A DNA stretch of 6,275 nt from Elusimicrobiota bacterium (GTDB lineage Bacteria; RUG730): positions 1 through 6,275 of the forward strand of contig JAIRLV010000099.1 in NCBI GenBank assembly GCA_031259185.1, written 5' to 3'. A program made the translations under genes and the position numbers. Positions 1 to 5,876 of this stretch are shown here, piece by piece (position 1 is the first letter of the stretch; each line of letters begins with the position of its first letter). The notes under the pieces were generated by a model that did no database searches, had not been told where the DNA came from, and worked only from the letters and a program-made list of their open reading frames with translations.

Positions 1-43
1 TTTTTGATATTTCTAAAACTTTTATAACATCAATAAGTTTATT
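1..43 (-). pseudogene. Partial duplicate of an internal ilvN segment (ACT-domain fragment), running off the window edge
   Basis: Positions 1-43 match positions 370-412 inside ilvN at 41 of 43 bases; the differences are at 29 and 35. Read on the minus strand both copies encode the same 14 residues, NKLIDVIKVLEISK, which are IlvN residues 65-78 counted from the ATG at 604. Both differences are silent third-position changes (Leu CTA/CTT, Asp GAC/GAT). In the duplicate an in-frame TAA (44-46) stands immediately before the Asn codon, and similarity stops abruptly there, so the upstream ACT-domain half is missing. The frame is open to the window edge, so the true length is unknown. It lies just beyond the likely ilvBN terminator. 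I infer a recent partial tandem duplication or decayed second ilvN; an assembly artefact is also possible. Confidence 0.6.
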
Positions 44-62
44 TTAATTTATAAAATATTTA

Positions 63-78
63 TTTTATAGTTTTATAG
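63..78. repeat. Short tandem repeat, TTTTATAG twice
   Basis: The octamer TTTTATAG occurs twice head to tail (63-70 and 71-78) in the A+T-rich stretch between the ilvN fragment and the putative ilvBN terminator. It is probably simple-sequence noise or slippage; no function is evident. Confidence 0.3.
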
Positions 79-95
79 TTCATTTTTTTTATCTC

Positions 96-127
96 AAAAA
101 TTATCATTTTATTAATGAAAGAATTTT
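96..127 (-). terminator. Probable intrinsic terminator of ilvBN
   Basis: On the minus strand, seven bases after the ilvN stop codon, an outer stem AAAATT/AATTTT (122-127 with 97-102) encloses an inner stem TCATT/AATGA (114-118 with 104-108). The loop has five bases and there is a small asymmetric internal loop (three bases against one). The 3' arm of the hairpin runs into a T5 tract (96-100). The stem is almost all A:T, so it is weak by ordinary standards, but the position and shape fit the end of the ilvBN transcript. Confidence 0.4.
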
Positions 128-133
128 GATTTT

Positions 134-604
134 TTATCCTCTCAATAATGCTATTTCACCAGTTCTAGCCAATTCTTTTATGCCAAATGGTGTCAAAAGA
201 TTTATAAAAGCTGTAATTTTGTCTTCTACGCCTGTTAATTCTATGATCATAGTATCTTTTGTGATGTCTATTATTTTTGCTCTAAATATATCGACTATTT
301 GCATAATTTCGCTTCTAAATTCTTTATTTGAATTAACTTTTATCAAAATCAAATCTCTTTTTACAGAATTTTTTGATATTTCTAAAACTTTTATAACGTC
401 AATTAGTTTATTCAGTTGTTTCATAACTTGCTCTAATATTGTTTCATCTCCTGAAACCAAAATTGTCATTCTAGAAATATTTTTATCCTCAGTTTCTCCA
501 ACAGCTAAACTTTCAATATTGAATCCTCTTGCGCTAAATAATCCAGCAATTCTGGCTAATACTCCAAAATGATTTTCTACCAAAACTGATATCGTATGTT
601 TCAT
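134..604 (-). CDS. ilvN: Acetolactate synthase (acetohydroxyacid synthase) small regulatory subunit
   Basis: This is the regulatory subunit of acetohydroxyacid synthase. It binds IlvB, stimulates catalysis and gives feedback inhibition by branched-chain amino acids, usually valine. From the ATG at 604 the protein is 156 residues, normal for the IlvN/IlvH family. It has an N-terminal ACT domain (about 1-75, opening MKHTISVLVENHFGVLARIA) and a C-terminal ALS small-subunit domain (about 80-156) ending in the conserved ARTGEIALLRG. Asn11, Gly14 and Asn29, which line the valine site in E. coli IlvH, are all present, so feedback sensitivity is likely retained (inference). The ATG at 604 matches family N-termini. 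An in-frame GTG at 619 would add five residues; it has GAGAGG nine bases upstream and overlaps the ilvB TAG by one base. A run of eight A lies between the two starts. The gene is translationally coupled to ilvB. Part of its sequence recurs at 1-43. Confidence 0.95.
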   Translation of the reverse strand: MKHTISVLVENHFGVLARIAGLFSARGFNIESLAVGETEDKNISRMTILVSGDETILEQVMKQLNKLIDVIKVLEISKNSVKRDLILIKVNSNKEFRSEIMQIVDIFRAKIIDITKDTMIIELTGVEDKITAFINLLTPFGIKELARTGEIALLRG

Positions 605-618
605 TTCTTTTTTTTCCA

Positions 619-2292
619 CTATGCTAAACCTCTCATTATTTCATGAATTGCTTTTCCTCCTGGAACAAATGGAAAAACATTTTCCTCTTTCTCAACCATA
701 AAATCTAAAACGACAACATTATCAATGTCAATAGCTTTTTTTATTGCATTTTCTATATCGTCTTTTTTGGTTATTCTTATTCCAACTGCTCCATAACTTT
801 CTGCGAGTTTTACAAAATCCGGATTTCCACAAAGAAGCGTATGGCTATATCTTTTATTATAAAGTATTTCTTGCCATTGCCTTACCATTCCCAAATAACC
901 GTTATTCAAAATAATTACCTTTATAGGAATTTTATTTAAAACAGCAGTTGCAAGCTCCTGAATATTCATTTGAATTCCGCCATCTCCTGCAATTACAAAA
1001 ACGTTTTTGCTCATATCTGCAAGTTGTGCTCCAATTGCGGTAGGAAGTCCAAATCCCATTGTTCCAAGTCCACCGCTTGTTACAAAAGTTCTAGGCTTTG
1101 TGAAATTACTATATTGCGCCGCCCACATTTGATGCTGCCCAACATCTGTACAAATAATCGCATCTCCTTTTGTAATTTCTGCTATTTTCTCTACAACTGC
1201 CTGCGGTCTAAGCGAATCGTCTTTTTTATAAGTCAGAGGACATTCTTGTTTCCATTTTTTTATTTTTCCAAGCCAGTCTGGATTTTTCTTTTTTTCAATA
1301 AAATCTAGTAGTTTATCCAAAACTATTTTACAATCGCCAACTATTGGAACGTCTACCTTAACAATTTTGGCAATACTAGTTGGATCTATATCAATATGTA
1401 TAATTTTTGCATTAGGAGCGAATTCGCTAACTTTTCCGGTAACTCTGTCGTCGAATCTAGCGCCTACGGCAATTATCAAATCTGATGTTTGAACAGAAAG
1501 ATTCGCATAATATGTTCCATGCATTCCAAGCATTCCAAGATTTAAGGGATGCTTTGTAGGAACTGCTCCAAGAGCCATAAGCGTTGTAGTGATTGGGATA
1601 TCGACTTTTTCTGCGATTTTTATTAATATAGCGCTAGCTTCTGAATAAATAACTCCGCCACCAGCATAAAAAATTGGCGTTTTAGCTTCATTTATAAGTT
1701 CTGCGACTTTTTTTATTTGCTTAATATTCCCCTCATAATTCGGTTTATAACTGCGAATATTTACTTCTTTCGAATAATCAAATTCATAACTAGCTTTTTG
1801 AATATCGCTAGGAACATCTATAACGACTGGTCCGGGTCTGCCTGTTGTTGCGATATAAAAAGCTTTTTTTATCGTATAAGCAAGTTCCGATATATCTTTT
1901 ACTAAAAAATTATGTTTTGTAATCGGTCTAGTTAATCCAGTTATATCTGATTCTTGAAAAGCATCATTCCCAATCAAATTAGTCGGTACTTGACCAGTTA
2001 TGCAAATCAATGGGATAGAATCCATATAAGCATTTGCTATCCCTGTGATCGTATTTGTCGCACCAGGTCCTGAAGTTACAATAACAACCCCCGGTTTTCC
2101 ACTAACTCTAGCATATCCGTCAGCAGCATGAACTCCACCTTGTTCATGCCTAGGTAAAATAAAGTTAAAACAATCATAATCGTATAATGCATCAAATGTA
2201 GGGATTATTTGACCTCCTGGATAACCAAAAACTATTTCTACATTTTCTCTTTTCAATGATTCTATTATTATTTGTGCGCCTGTCATTTCCAT
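619..2292 (-). CDS. ilvB: Acetolactate synthase (acetohydroxyacid synthase) large catalytic subunit
   Basis: This cytoplasmic thiamine-diphosphate enzyme condenses two pyruvates to acetolactate, or pyruvate with 2-ketobutyrate to acetohydroxybutyrate: the first common step to valine, leucine and isoleucine. It has 557 residues, near full length for the family. The N-terminal TPP/PYR domain (about 1-165) carries the catalytic Glu50 in RHEQGG. The central FAD-binding domain (about 190-330) holds RFDDR (279-283). The C-terminal TPP/PP domain (about 365-540) contains the metal/ThDP motif GDG (436-438) through NN (463-464). GMVRQWQE (468-475), including Trp473, together with RFDDR marks the biosynthetic FAD-containing enzyme and argues against a catabolic acetolactate synthase or another ThDP oxidase. 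The first ATG (2290-2292) sits nine bases from a GGGAG site; a second in-frame ATG two codons later is less well spaced. The gene ends in TAG, abutting ilvN. No key residue is missing. Confidence 0.97.
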   Translation of the reverse strand: MEMTGAQIIIESLKRENVEIVFGYPGGQIIPTFDALYDYDCFNFILPRHEQGGVHAADGYARVSGKPGVVIVTSGPGATNTITGIANAYMDSIPLICITGQVPTNLIGNDAFQESDITGLTRPITKHNFLVKDISELAYTIKKAFYIATTGRPGPVVIDVPSDIQKASYEFDYSKEVNIRSYKPNYEGNIKQIKKVAELINEAKTPIFYAGGGVIYSEASAILIKIAEKVDIPITTTLMALGAVPTKHPLNLGMLGMHGTYYANLSVQTSDLIIAVGARFDDRVTGKVSEFAPNAKIIHIDIDPTSIAKIVKVDVPIVGDCKIVLDKLLDFIEKKKNPDWLGKIKKWKQECPLTYKKDDSLRPQAVVEKIAEITKGDAIICTDVGQHQMWAAQYSNFTKPRTFVTSGGLGTMGFGLPTAIGAQLADMSKNVFVIAGDGGIQMNIQELATAVLNKIPIKVIILNNGYLGMVRQWQEILYNKRYSHTLLCGNPDFVKLAESYGAVGIRITKKDDIENAIKKAIDIDNVVVLDFMVEKEENVFPFVPGGKAIHEIMRGLA

Positions 2293-2301
2293 AATTCAAT
2301 T

Positions 2302-2306
2302 CTCCC
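2302..2306 (-). promoter_or_regulatory. Ribosome binding site of ilvB (GGGAG)
   Basis: On the minus strand GGGAG lies nine bases before the ATG at 2292. This spacing favours the first of the two nearby in-frame ATG codons as the ilvB start. Confidence 0.7.
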
Positions 2307-2342
2307 AATAATACAAAATACTCAAATATTTATATTAATTAT

Positions 2343-2400
2343 TAATCTAAAATAAAAAATTTATTATTTTTTTAAATTTTGATAAATATATTATAGATTA
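2343..2400. repeat. Seven-base inverted repeat in the ilvB leader (TAATCTA / TAGATTA)
   Basis: TAATCTA (2343-2349) and its perfect complement TAGATTA (2394-2400) flank 44 bases of nearly pure A+T upstream of ilvB. One arm overlaps the candidate -10 box at 2390-2395. It could be an operator-like or RNA-folding element, but arms of this length also arise by chance in such A+T-rich DNA. Confidence 0.2.
2390..2395 (-). promoter_or_regulatory. Candidate -10 box for ilvBN (TATAAT)
   Basis: A perfect TATAAT on the minus strand, about 100 bases upstream of the ilvB start, would give a leader of roughly 90 bases. The hexamers at 16-18 base spacing (for example TTTATC at 2412-2417) are poor -35 matches. 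Perfect TATAAT is not rare in DNA this rich in A+T, so this is only a candidate. Confidence 0.3.
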
Positions 2401-2427
2401 TATAACATTTTGATAAAAATGTATATA
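2401..2427. other. Small hairpin-forming palindrome in the gltD-like/ilvB spacer
   Basis: ACATTTT (2405-2411) and AAAATGT (2416-2422) form a perfect seven-pair stem around the loop GATA. Flanking TATA on both sides can extend it with one bulged base. On neither strand is it followed directly by a T run, so it is not a convincing terminator. A neighbouring A+T hairpin, ATAAAAA/TTTTTAT (2425-2442), overlaps it. Together they could end the gltD-like transcript or fold the ilvB leader. Confidence 0.25.
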
Positions 2428-2485
2428 AAAAGACTTTTTTATTGTGTATTTTAATCTTGATTAAATATCTATTCATAAATAAATA

Positions 2486-2498
2486 TCAAGCAACTTGA
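2486..2498 (-). other. Small stem-loop TCAAG-TTG-CTTGA after the mini-frames
   Basis: On the minus strand a perfect five-pair stem with a three-base loop begins five bases after the stop codon of the 11-residue frame at 2504-2539, followed by a T-rich stretch. It has more G:C than its surroundings. It may be a weak terminator for the transcript of the gltD-like gene or part of a leader structure. Confidence 0.25.
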
Positions 2499-2503
2499 AT
2501 GTT

Positions 2504-2539
2504 CTATTTCTTTGATAAATGCTTATCGTCAAAATACAT
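2504..2539 (-). other. Very short open frame (11 codons) with a good Shine-Dalgarno site
   Basis: The minus-strand frame encodes MYFDDKHLSKK and ends in TAG. An AAGGA at 2548-2552 lies eight bases before the ATG, as good as the SD site of the neighbouring gltD-like gene. It follows another tiny frame (2551-2595) whose TAA overlaps this SD. It is not a classic ilv leader peptide, having one Leu and no Ile or Val. It may be a leader peptide, a real micro-protein or the rebooted remnant of a broken gene; I do not recognise it. Confidence 0.2.
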
Positions 2540-2550
2540 AAACTGCTTCC

Positions 2551-2595
2551 TTAATTACTCCATAATGTAACATCAATATCTTTTCTATATTCCAT
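2551..2595 (-). other. Very short open frame (14 codons) directly after the gltD-like gene
   Basis: The frame encodes MEYRKDIDVTLWSN and starts nine bases after the TGA of the gltD-like gene. No convincing SD precedes it. In a second frame the same stretch reads MLHYGVIKEAVYVF before a stop, so the DNA between 2500 and 2600 looks more like decayed coding sequence than the A+T-rich spacer that follows. No family is recognised. Confidence 0.2.
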
Positions 2596-2604
2596 AAATT
2601 CGCA

Positions 2605-3987
2605 TCACTTTTTCATAAGATAATCATCTATACTTTTTGCTGCTTTTTTTCCAGCACCCATTGCTGAAATCACTGTGTCAGCGCCAGTTATAACATCTCC
2701 ACCTGCAAAAATTCCTTCAATATTTGTTTGCATACTATCTTTGTCTACAATAATATGCTTTTTATCATCCAACTTTATTCCAATTTTTTCTGCCAGAAAA
2801 TAATTTGTACTCTGTCCAATCGCTACGACGATCGTATCAGCTAAAAGATTAGCGAATGAATTCTCTATTTTTCTAACTCTTTTTCTATTTTTAACATCAA
2901 GTTCATCCATAAGTTCCATATCTTGCAATTTCAATCCTTTTACTTCACCTTTTCCACTATCAAGAAACTTTATAGGTTCTTTTAAAAATTGAAATTTTAT
3001 TCCTTCTTCTTCTGCATGTAAAATTTCAGCTTCTCTAGCAGGCATTTCTGTTTTTGTTCTTCTGTATACAACTGTAACGTCGCTGACGCCGAGTCGCAAT
3101 AAAGTTCTTGCAGAATCCATCGCAACATTTCCACCGCCTATTACAACCGCTTTTTTCCCAAAATTTACAGGAGTATCGTATTTACAAAATTGATTTGCAT
3201 TCAATAGATTTATTCTAGTCAAAAATTCATTTGCAGAATAAATATTTCTCAAATTTTCCCCTTCAATATTCAAAAAATATGGTACGCCAGCTCCTATTGC
3301 TATAAAAAATGCTTTGAAGCCGATTTTTTTTAAATCTTCTAATTGTAAAGTATATCCAATAGCAGCATTGACTTCAAATTTGACGCCTAATTTTTTTAAA
3401 TCTTTAATTTCTTTGTCTAATACATTCTTTGGGAGTCTAAAATTTGGAATTCCATATCTTAAAACGCCTCCAATATCATGCAAAGCTTCAAAGACAACTA
3501 CTTCATAGCCATTTTTTATACAATCGCTAGCGCATTGAAGTCCAGCTGGTCCAGAACCAATAATCGCAATTTTGACATTTTTATTTATTTTTGCATTTTC
3601 TAATTTTTGTTTTGCTGCGTAGTCAGCAACAAATTTTTCTAAATTTCCTATTGCAATTTCATTTTTTTTGTTTTTTAAAATACAAGAACCTTCACATTGA
3701 ATTTCTTGAGGACAAATTCTACCTGTTATACAAGGCATACTATTTTTTTGTTTAATGATTTCCCAAGATAATAAAAAATCTTTATTTTTTATAGCTTGGA
3801 TAAATTTGGGAATATCTATATTGACTGGACATGATATTCTACATTTTGGAACTGCACAATTCAAACAACGGCTGGCTTCTTTTACAGCTTCTTCTTGTGA
3901 ATAAGAATAAGTTACTTCATTGAAATCTTTTATTCTGGCTTTTGGTTTTCTATCTTTAGGTTCTATTCTATTTATATTAAAATTCAT
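2605..3987 (-). CDS. GltD/NfnB-type NAD(P)-dependent iron-sulfur flavoprotein (glutamate synthase small-subunit-like)
   Basis: The 460-residue protein is full length for the homotetrameric-glutamate-synthase/NfnB (SudA) branch of the GltD family. These proteins move electrons between NADPH, FAD and Fe-S clusters. The N-terminal Fer4_20 domain has two cysteine groups: Cys41, 44, 49, 53 and Cys86, 92, 98, 102. An FAD-binding Rossmann motif GSGPAG is at 144-149. The NADPH fold has GGGNVAMD at 284-291 and VYRR at 307-310. The C-terminal FAD motif GGDVITGADTVISAMGAG is at 429-446. The protein lacks any glutamine amidotransferase or FMN synthase domain, so alone it cannot be a complete classical GOGAT. 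It may be the large subunit of NADH-dependent ferredoxin:NADP oxidoreductase (NfnAB) or the small subunit of glutamate synthase; no partner (nfnA/sudB or gltB) is adjacent. The ATG at 3987 has AAGGA eight bases upstream. It ends in TGA. Confidence 0.9.
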   Translation of the reverse strand: MNFNINRIEPKDRKPKARIKDFNEVTYSYSQEEAVKEASRCLNCAVPKCRISCPVNIDIPKFIQAIKNKDFLLSWEIIKQKNSMPCITGRICPQEIQCEGSCILKNKKNEIAIGNLEKFVADYAAKQKLENAKINKNVKIAIIGSGPAGLQCASDCIKNGYEVVVFEALHDIGGVLRYGIPNFRLPKNVLDKEIKDLKKLGVKFEVNAAIGYTLQLEDLKKIGFKAFFIAIGAGVPYFLNIEGENLRNIYSANEFLTRINLLNANQFCKYDTPVNFGKKAVVIGGGNVAMDSARTLLRLGVSDVTVVYRRTKTEMPAREAEILHAEEEGIKFQFLKEPIKFLDSGKGEVKGLKLQDMELMDELDVKNRKRVRKIENSFANLLADTIVVAIGQSTNYFLAEKIGIKLDDKKHIIVDKDSMQTNIEGIFAGGDVITGADTVISAMGAGKKAAKSIDDYLMKK

Positions 3988-3995
3988 TATATGAA

Positions 3996-4000
3996 TCCTT
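3996..4000 (-). promoter_or_regulatory. Ribosome binding site of the gltD/nfnB-like gene (AAGGA)
   Basis: AAGGA on the minus strand lies eight bases before the ATG at 3987. It is a near-consensus site that fixes the start. Confidence 0.75.
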
Positions 4001-4002
4001 AT

Positions 4003-4030
4003 ATTATACTCTCTTTTTTATCTAAACCAA
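4003..4030 (-). promoter_or_regulatory. Candidate promoter of the gltD/nfnB-like gene
   Basis: On the minus strand a perfect TATAAT (4003-4008) sits 16 bases downstream of TTGGTT (4025-4030), which shares TTG with the -35 consensus. Transcription would begin about seven bases after the -10 box, inside or next to the AAGGA site. The leader would then be very short and the upstream edge of the RBS might be cut, which weakens the case. Confidence 0.35.
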
Positions 4031-4147
4031 CCATTTTTATATTTAAAATTAATATCCTACAAAATTAATATAAAAATTGTTGAGACTAAGAGCTAAATAA
4101 AATGTGGGTTCTACTTTAATATTTTGAATGTTTTTTCGTATCAAATA

Positions 4148-4255
4148 ATGGCGAAGGCGAAATTGTTTGTTCATTTTTTTTGGGGGGTAATTCTCATAAT
4201 TTATATTGCGCTTATCATGAAAACTTTATATAAAAATTTACATTTTTTCACCTAA
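4148..4255 (+). other. Possible small membrane protein or gene remnant (35 codons), opposite strand to its neighbours
   Basis: This frame starts ATG GCG AAG GCG and encodes MAKAKLFVHFFWGV followed by a hydrophobic stretch (about residues 6-24, able to span a membrane) and a basic tail with KTLYKN. It runs through the T8G6 tract without a break. There is no SD site and the frame continues open upstream of the ATG. The opening (aromatic/hydrophobic, then HFFW) loosely recalls the N-terminus of IS200-like Y1 transposases. The catalytic HUH and Tyr region is absent, so it would be only a scrap. This is a weak resemblance from memory; the frame may also be chance. Confidence 0.2.
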
Positions 4256-4276
4256 ACTATTTATTAACCAATATAC

Positions 4277-5572
4277 TCAATTTGCATAGCGTTCAATTCC
4301 TACATTTAGAATTATGCCAAGCATTATACAAGTCACTATAAAAGATGATCCTCCATAACTAATTAATGGGAGCGGAACGCCTGTAACTGGCAATAATCCT
4401 AAAACAAAACCTATATTTAAAATCACAAAAAAACTAAATAAAATTAAAAATGAGCTGCATATTAAACTTCCAAACCTGTCTTTTGCATTTTTTGCAATCA
4501 AAAATATTCTATAACAAATCAATAAATACAATAAAATCGTAAAACTTGCTAACAAAAATCCACTTTCTTCACCAATAACAGAAAATATAAAATCAGTATG
4601 TCTTTCAGGAACGAAGCCTAATTGTGTTTGTGTTCCAGATTTCAAACCTTTGCCCAACAAACCTCCAGAGCCAATAGCAATTTTTGATTGAATAATATTA
4701 TACCCTGCGCCGAGTTTATCCAATTCCGGATTTAAAAAAGCTATTAATCTATTTCTTTGATATGTTTTTAGATAACTATCTATAATAAATCCTATATTAA
4801 CCGAAAATATTGCTAAAATTGAAAAATATATATAAATAAGTTTGTGAAAATTTATCTTTAACATTTTCAATACAATGTAAATAAATATAGCTAATATTAG
4901 TAATGAAAAAACCGTCCAATTGACGGTAAAATATTTTAACAATAGAGAATCCGTTGTTATAAAAAAAGTTCTAATTAAAGGAATTATAGAGACAAAAAAT
5001 ATAAAAAATAAAATTGAAAATAAATATATTTTCCTCATATTGCTTAAAAAACATATTCCAAAAATTACTGGAAAAAATGTTAAAATTGCTCCAAAATCTG
5101 GCTGCATAGCAATTAAAATCAGTATCGGAGAAAATAATAAAAAACTTTGAATAAAAACTAAAAAACTTTTCACATTTTTAATATTTTTATCAATAAAAAC
5201 AGTGAACGTCAAGATTACAAAAATTCTAGAAAGTTCTGTCGGCTGAAAAGATATGAAATAAAAATCAAACCAACTTCTCGCGCCTTTTACAGTTTTACCA
5301 AAAAATAAGACTAAAACCAACAATAGTATTGAGAATATATAAAAATATTTGATAATATTATAATACGAATTATAATTTATTAATGAAAAAATCAATAACA
5401 AAGAAAAACCCAAAATTATAGATACTATTTGCTTTGTAAATAATGATACGAAATTTTGCATGTTATAAGAAGCCGTATATACAAAGGCAATACCTATACT
5501 TACGATTAAAAAAATAGCGATTATAAGTACTAAATCTACATTTTTTAAATATTTTTTTAATTCAGTTTTCAT
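4277..5572 (-). CDS. rodA: Rod-shape-determining peptidoglycan glycosyltransferase RodA (SEDS family)
   Basis: This integral membrane protein polymerises lipid II into glycan strands with a class B PBP (PBP2/MrdA) during side-wall elongation. SEDS hallmarks are all present: GARSWFDF with Trp101 (97-104) and QPTELSR (110-116), QPDFGA (157-162), YQRNRLIAFLNPELD (271-285), QSKIAIGSGGLLGKG (295-309), SGTQTQLGFVPERHTDFIF (312-330) with the proposed catalytic Asp327, and LPVTGVPLPLISYGGSS (394-410). The set favours RodA over FtsW. At 431 residues it is about 60 longer than E. coli RodA. The extra length lies between QPDFGA and YQRNR, where about 50 additional hydrophobic residues (roughly 205-260) look like two extra membrane helices. 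The start at 5572 has no SD site; A8 precedes it, and a mini-frame starting at 5595 (MDKISKKI) ends with a TGA overlapping the rodA ATG. No mrdA or mre genes adjoin. Confidence 0.93.
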   Translation of the reverse strand: MKTELKKYLKNVDLVLIIAIFLIVSIGIAFVYTASYNMQNFVSLFTKQIVSIILGFSLLLIFSLINYNSYYNIIKYFYIFSILLLVLVLFFGKTVKGARSWFDFYFISFQPTELSRIFVILTFTVFIDKNIKNVKSFLVFIQSFLLFSPILILIAMQPDFGAILTFFPVIFGICFLSNMRKIYLFSILFFIFFVSIIPLIRTFFITTDSLLLKYFTVNWTVFSLLILAIFIYIVLKMLKINFHKLIYIYFSILAIFSVNIGFIIDSYLKTYQRNRLIAFLNPELDKLGAGYNIIQSKIAIGSGGLLGKGLKSGTQTQLGFVPERHTDFIFSVIGEESGFLLASFTILLYLLICYRIFLIAKNAKDRFGSLICSSFLILFSFFVILNIGFVLGLLPVTGVPLPLISYGGSSFIVTCIMLGIILNVGIERYAN

Positions 5573-5604
5573 ATTTTTTTTGAGATTTTGTCCATTTTTT
5601 GAAA

Positions 5605-5624
5605 AAAATTTAATAAAATTTAAT
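5605..5624. repeat. Tandem 10-base repeat AAAATTTAAT (two copies), phased A-tracts upstream of rodA
   Basis: AAAATTTAAT occurs twice in exact tandem (5605-5614, 5615-5624), flanked by A7 (5602-5608) and A6 (5625-5630). A-tracts repeating at about one helical turn are the pattern that gives intrinsic DNA curvature. Its place 30-50 bases before the rodA start could affect transcription, but chance is likely in this composition. Confidence 0.35.
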
Positions 5625-5730
5625 AAAAAATTAACTTAAACATTTTGTAAATAGTGTAAATATAAAAAATAAAAGTTTTAGTTTTTATTATTTTATCTAA
5701 ATATTCTTATGCTAATTTATAAATATATCT

Positions 5731-5736
5731 ATTATA
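5731..5736 (-). promoter_or_regulatory. Candidate -10 box for rodA (TATAAT)
   Basis: A perfect minus-strand TATAAT in the context GATATAATAG lies about 160 bases before the rodA ATG. Hexamers at normal spacing upstream (for example TTTATT at 5754-5759) are poor -35 boxes. It is the best candidate seen, and weak. Confidence 0.25.
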
Positions 5737-5876
5737 TCGTAGAATTTTTTTGTAATAAAAGATTTAGTTAATACTTATTCTATTTTATCTAAAATTTCAT
5801 AATAAATTCAAGTTTTATATTCTAATCTATTAAATCTTTTATAGAAATTTATAAATTTTGGCAAAAAACAGATTTT

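Larger units (their letters stand above)
3988..4276. other. Spacer between rodA and the gltD/nfnB-like gene with a locally G+C-richer island
   Basis: No confident gene is present. About 4085-4255 is clearly richer in G and C than the flanks: it holds gcgaaggcga, a T8G6 tract (4174-4187) and gtgggttc. It stays open in one plus-strand frame (about 4100-4252) and in one minus-strand frame (about 4050-4220, encoding a 41-residue peptide that starts MNKQFRLRHYLIRKN). Neither start has an SD site. No tRNA arms, known riboswitch or strong terminator were seen. The island may be decayed coding sequence or an uncharacterised RNA. Confidence 0.4.

Noticed and set aside
126-572. Open frame of 148 codons on the plus strand antisense to ilvN
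   Set aside because: It is the complement of a clear IlvN coding sequence, has no family features or SD site, and its Ile/Ser/Phe-rich composition is what an antisense of an A+T-rich gene gives.
970-1308. Plus-strand open frame inside ilvB, with a smaller one at 1717-1905
   Set aside because: Both lie wholly antisense to conserved IlvB domains; their Cys/Lys/Ser-rich translation is not protein-like.
2293-2604. T-box, leucine/valine attenuator or known riboswitch upstream of ilvB
   Set aside because: No T-box core sequence, no Leu/Val/Ile-rich leader peptide and no strong terminator/antiterminator pair were found; only short A+T hairpins are present.
3314-3508. Plus-strand open frame inside the gltD-like gene
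   Set aside because: It is antisense to the conserved Rossmann region and has no independent signal.
2605-3987. Calling this gene simply gltD of a classical glutamate synthase
   Set aside because: No gltB is adjacent and the protein equally fits NfnB/SudA, so the symbol was left empty.
4085-4180. tRNA-like GGTTC motif in gtgggttctac
   Set aside because: No matching T stem, anticodon stem or acceptor stem could be built around it on either strand.
4920-5150. Plus-strand open frame inside rodA
   Set aside because: It is antisense to RodA membrane segments; the Lys/Ile/Asn-rich translation follows from base composition.
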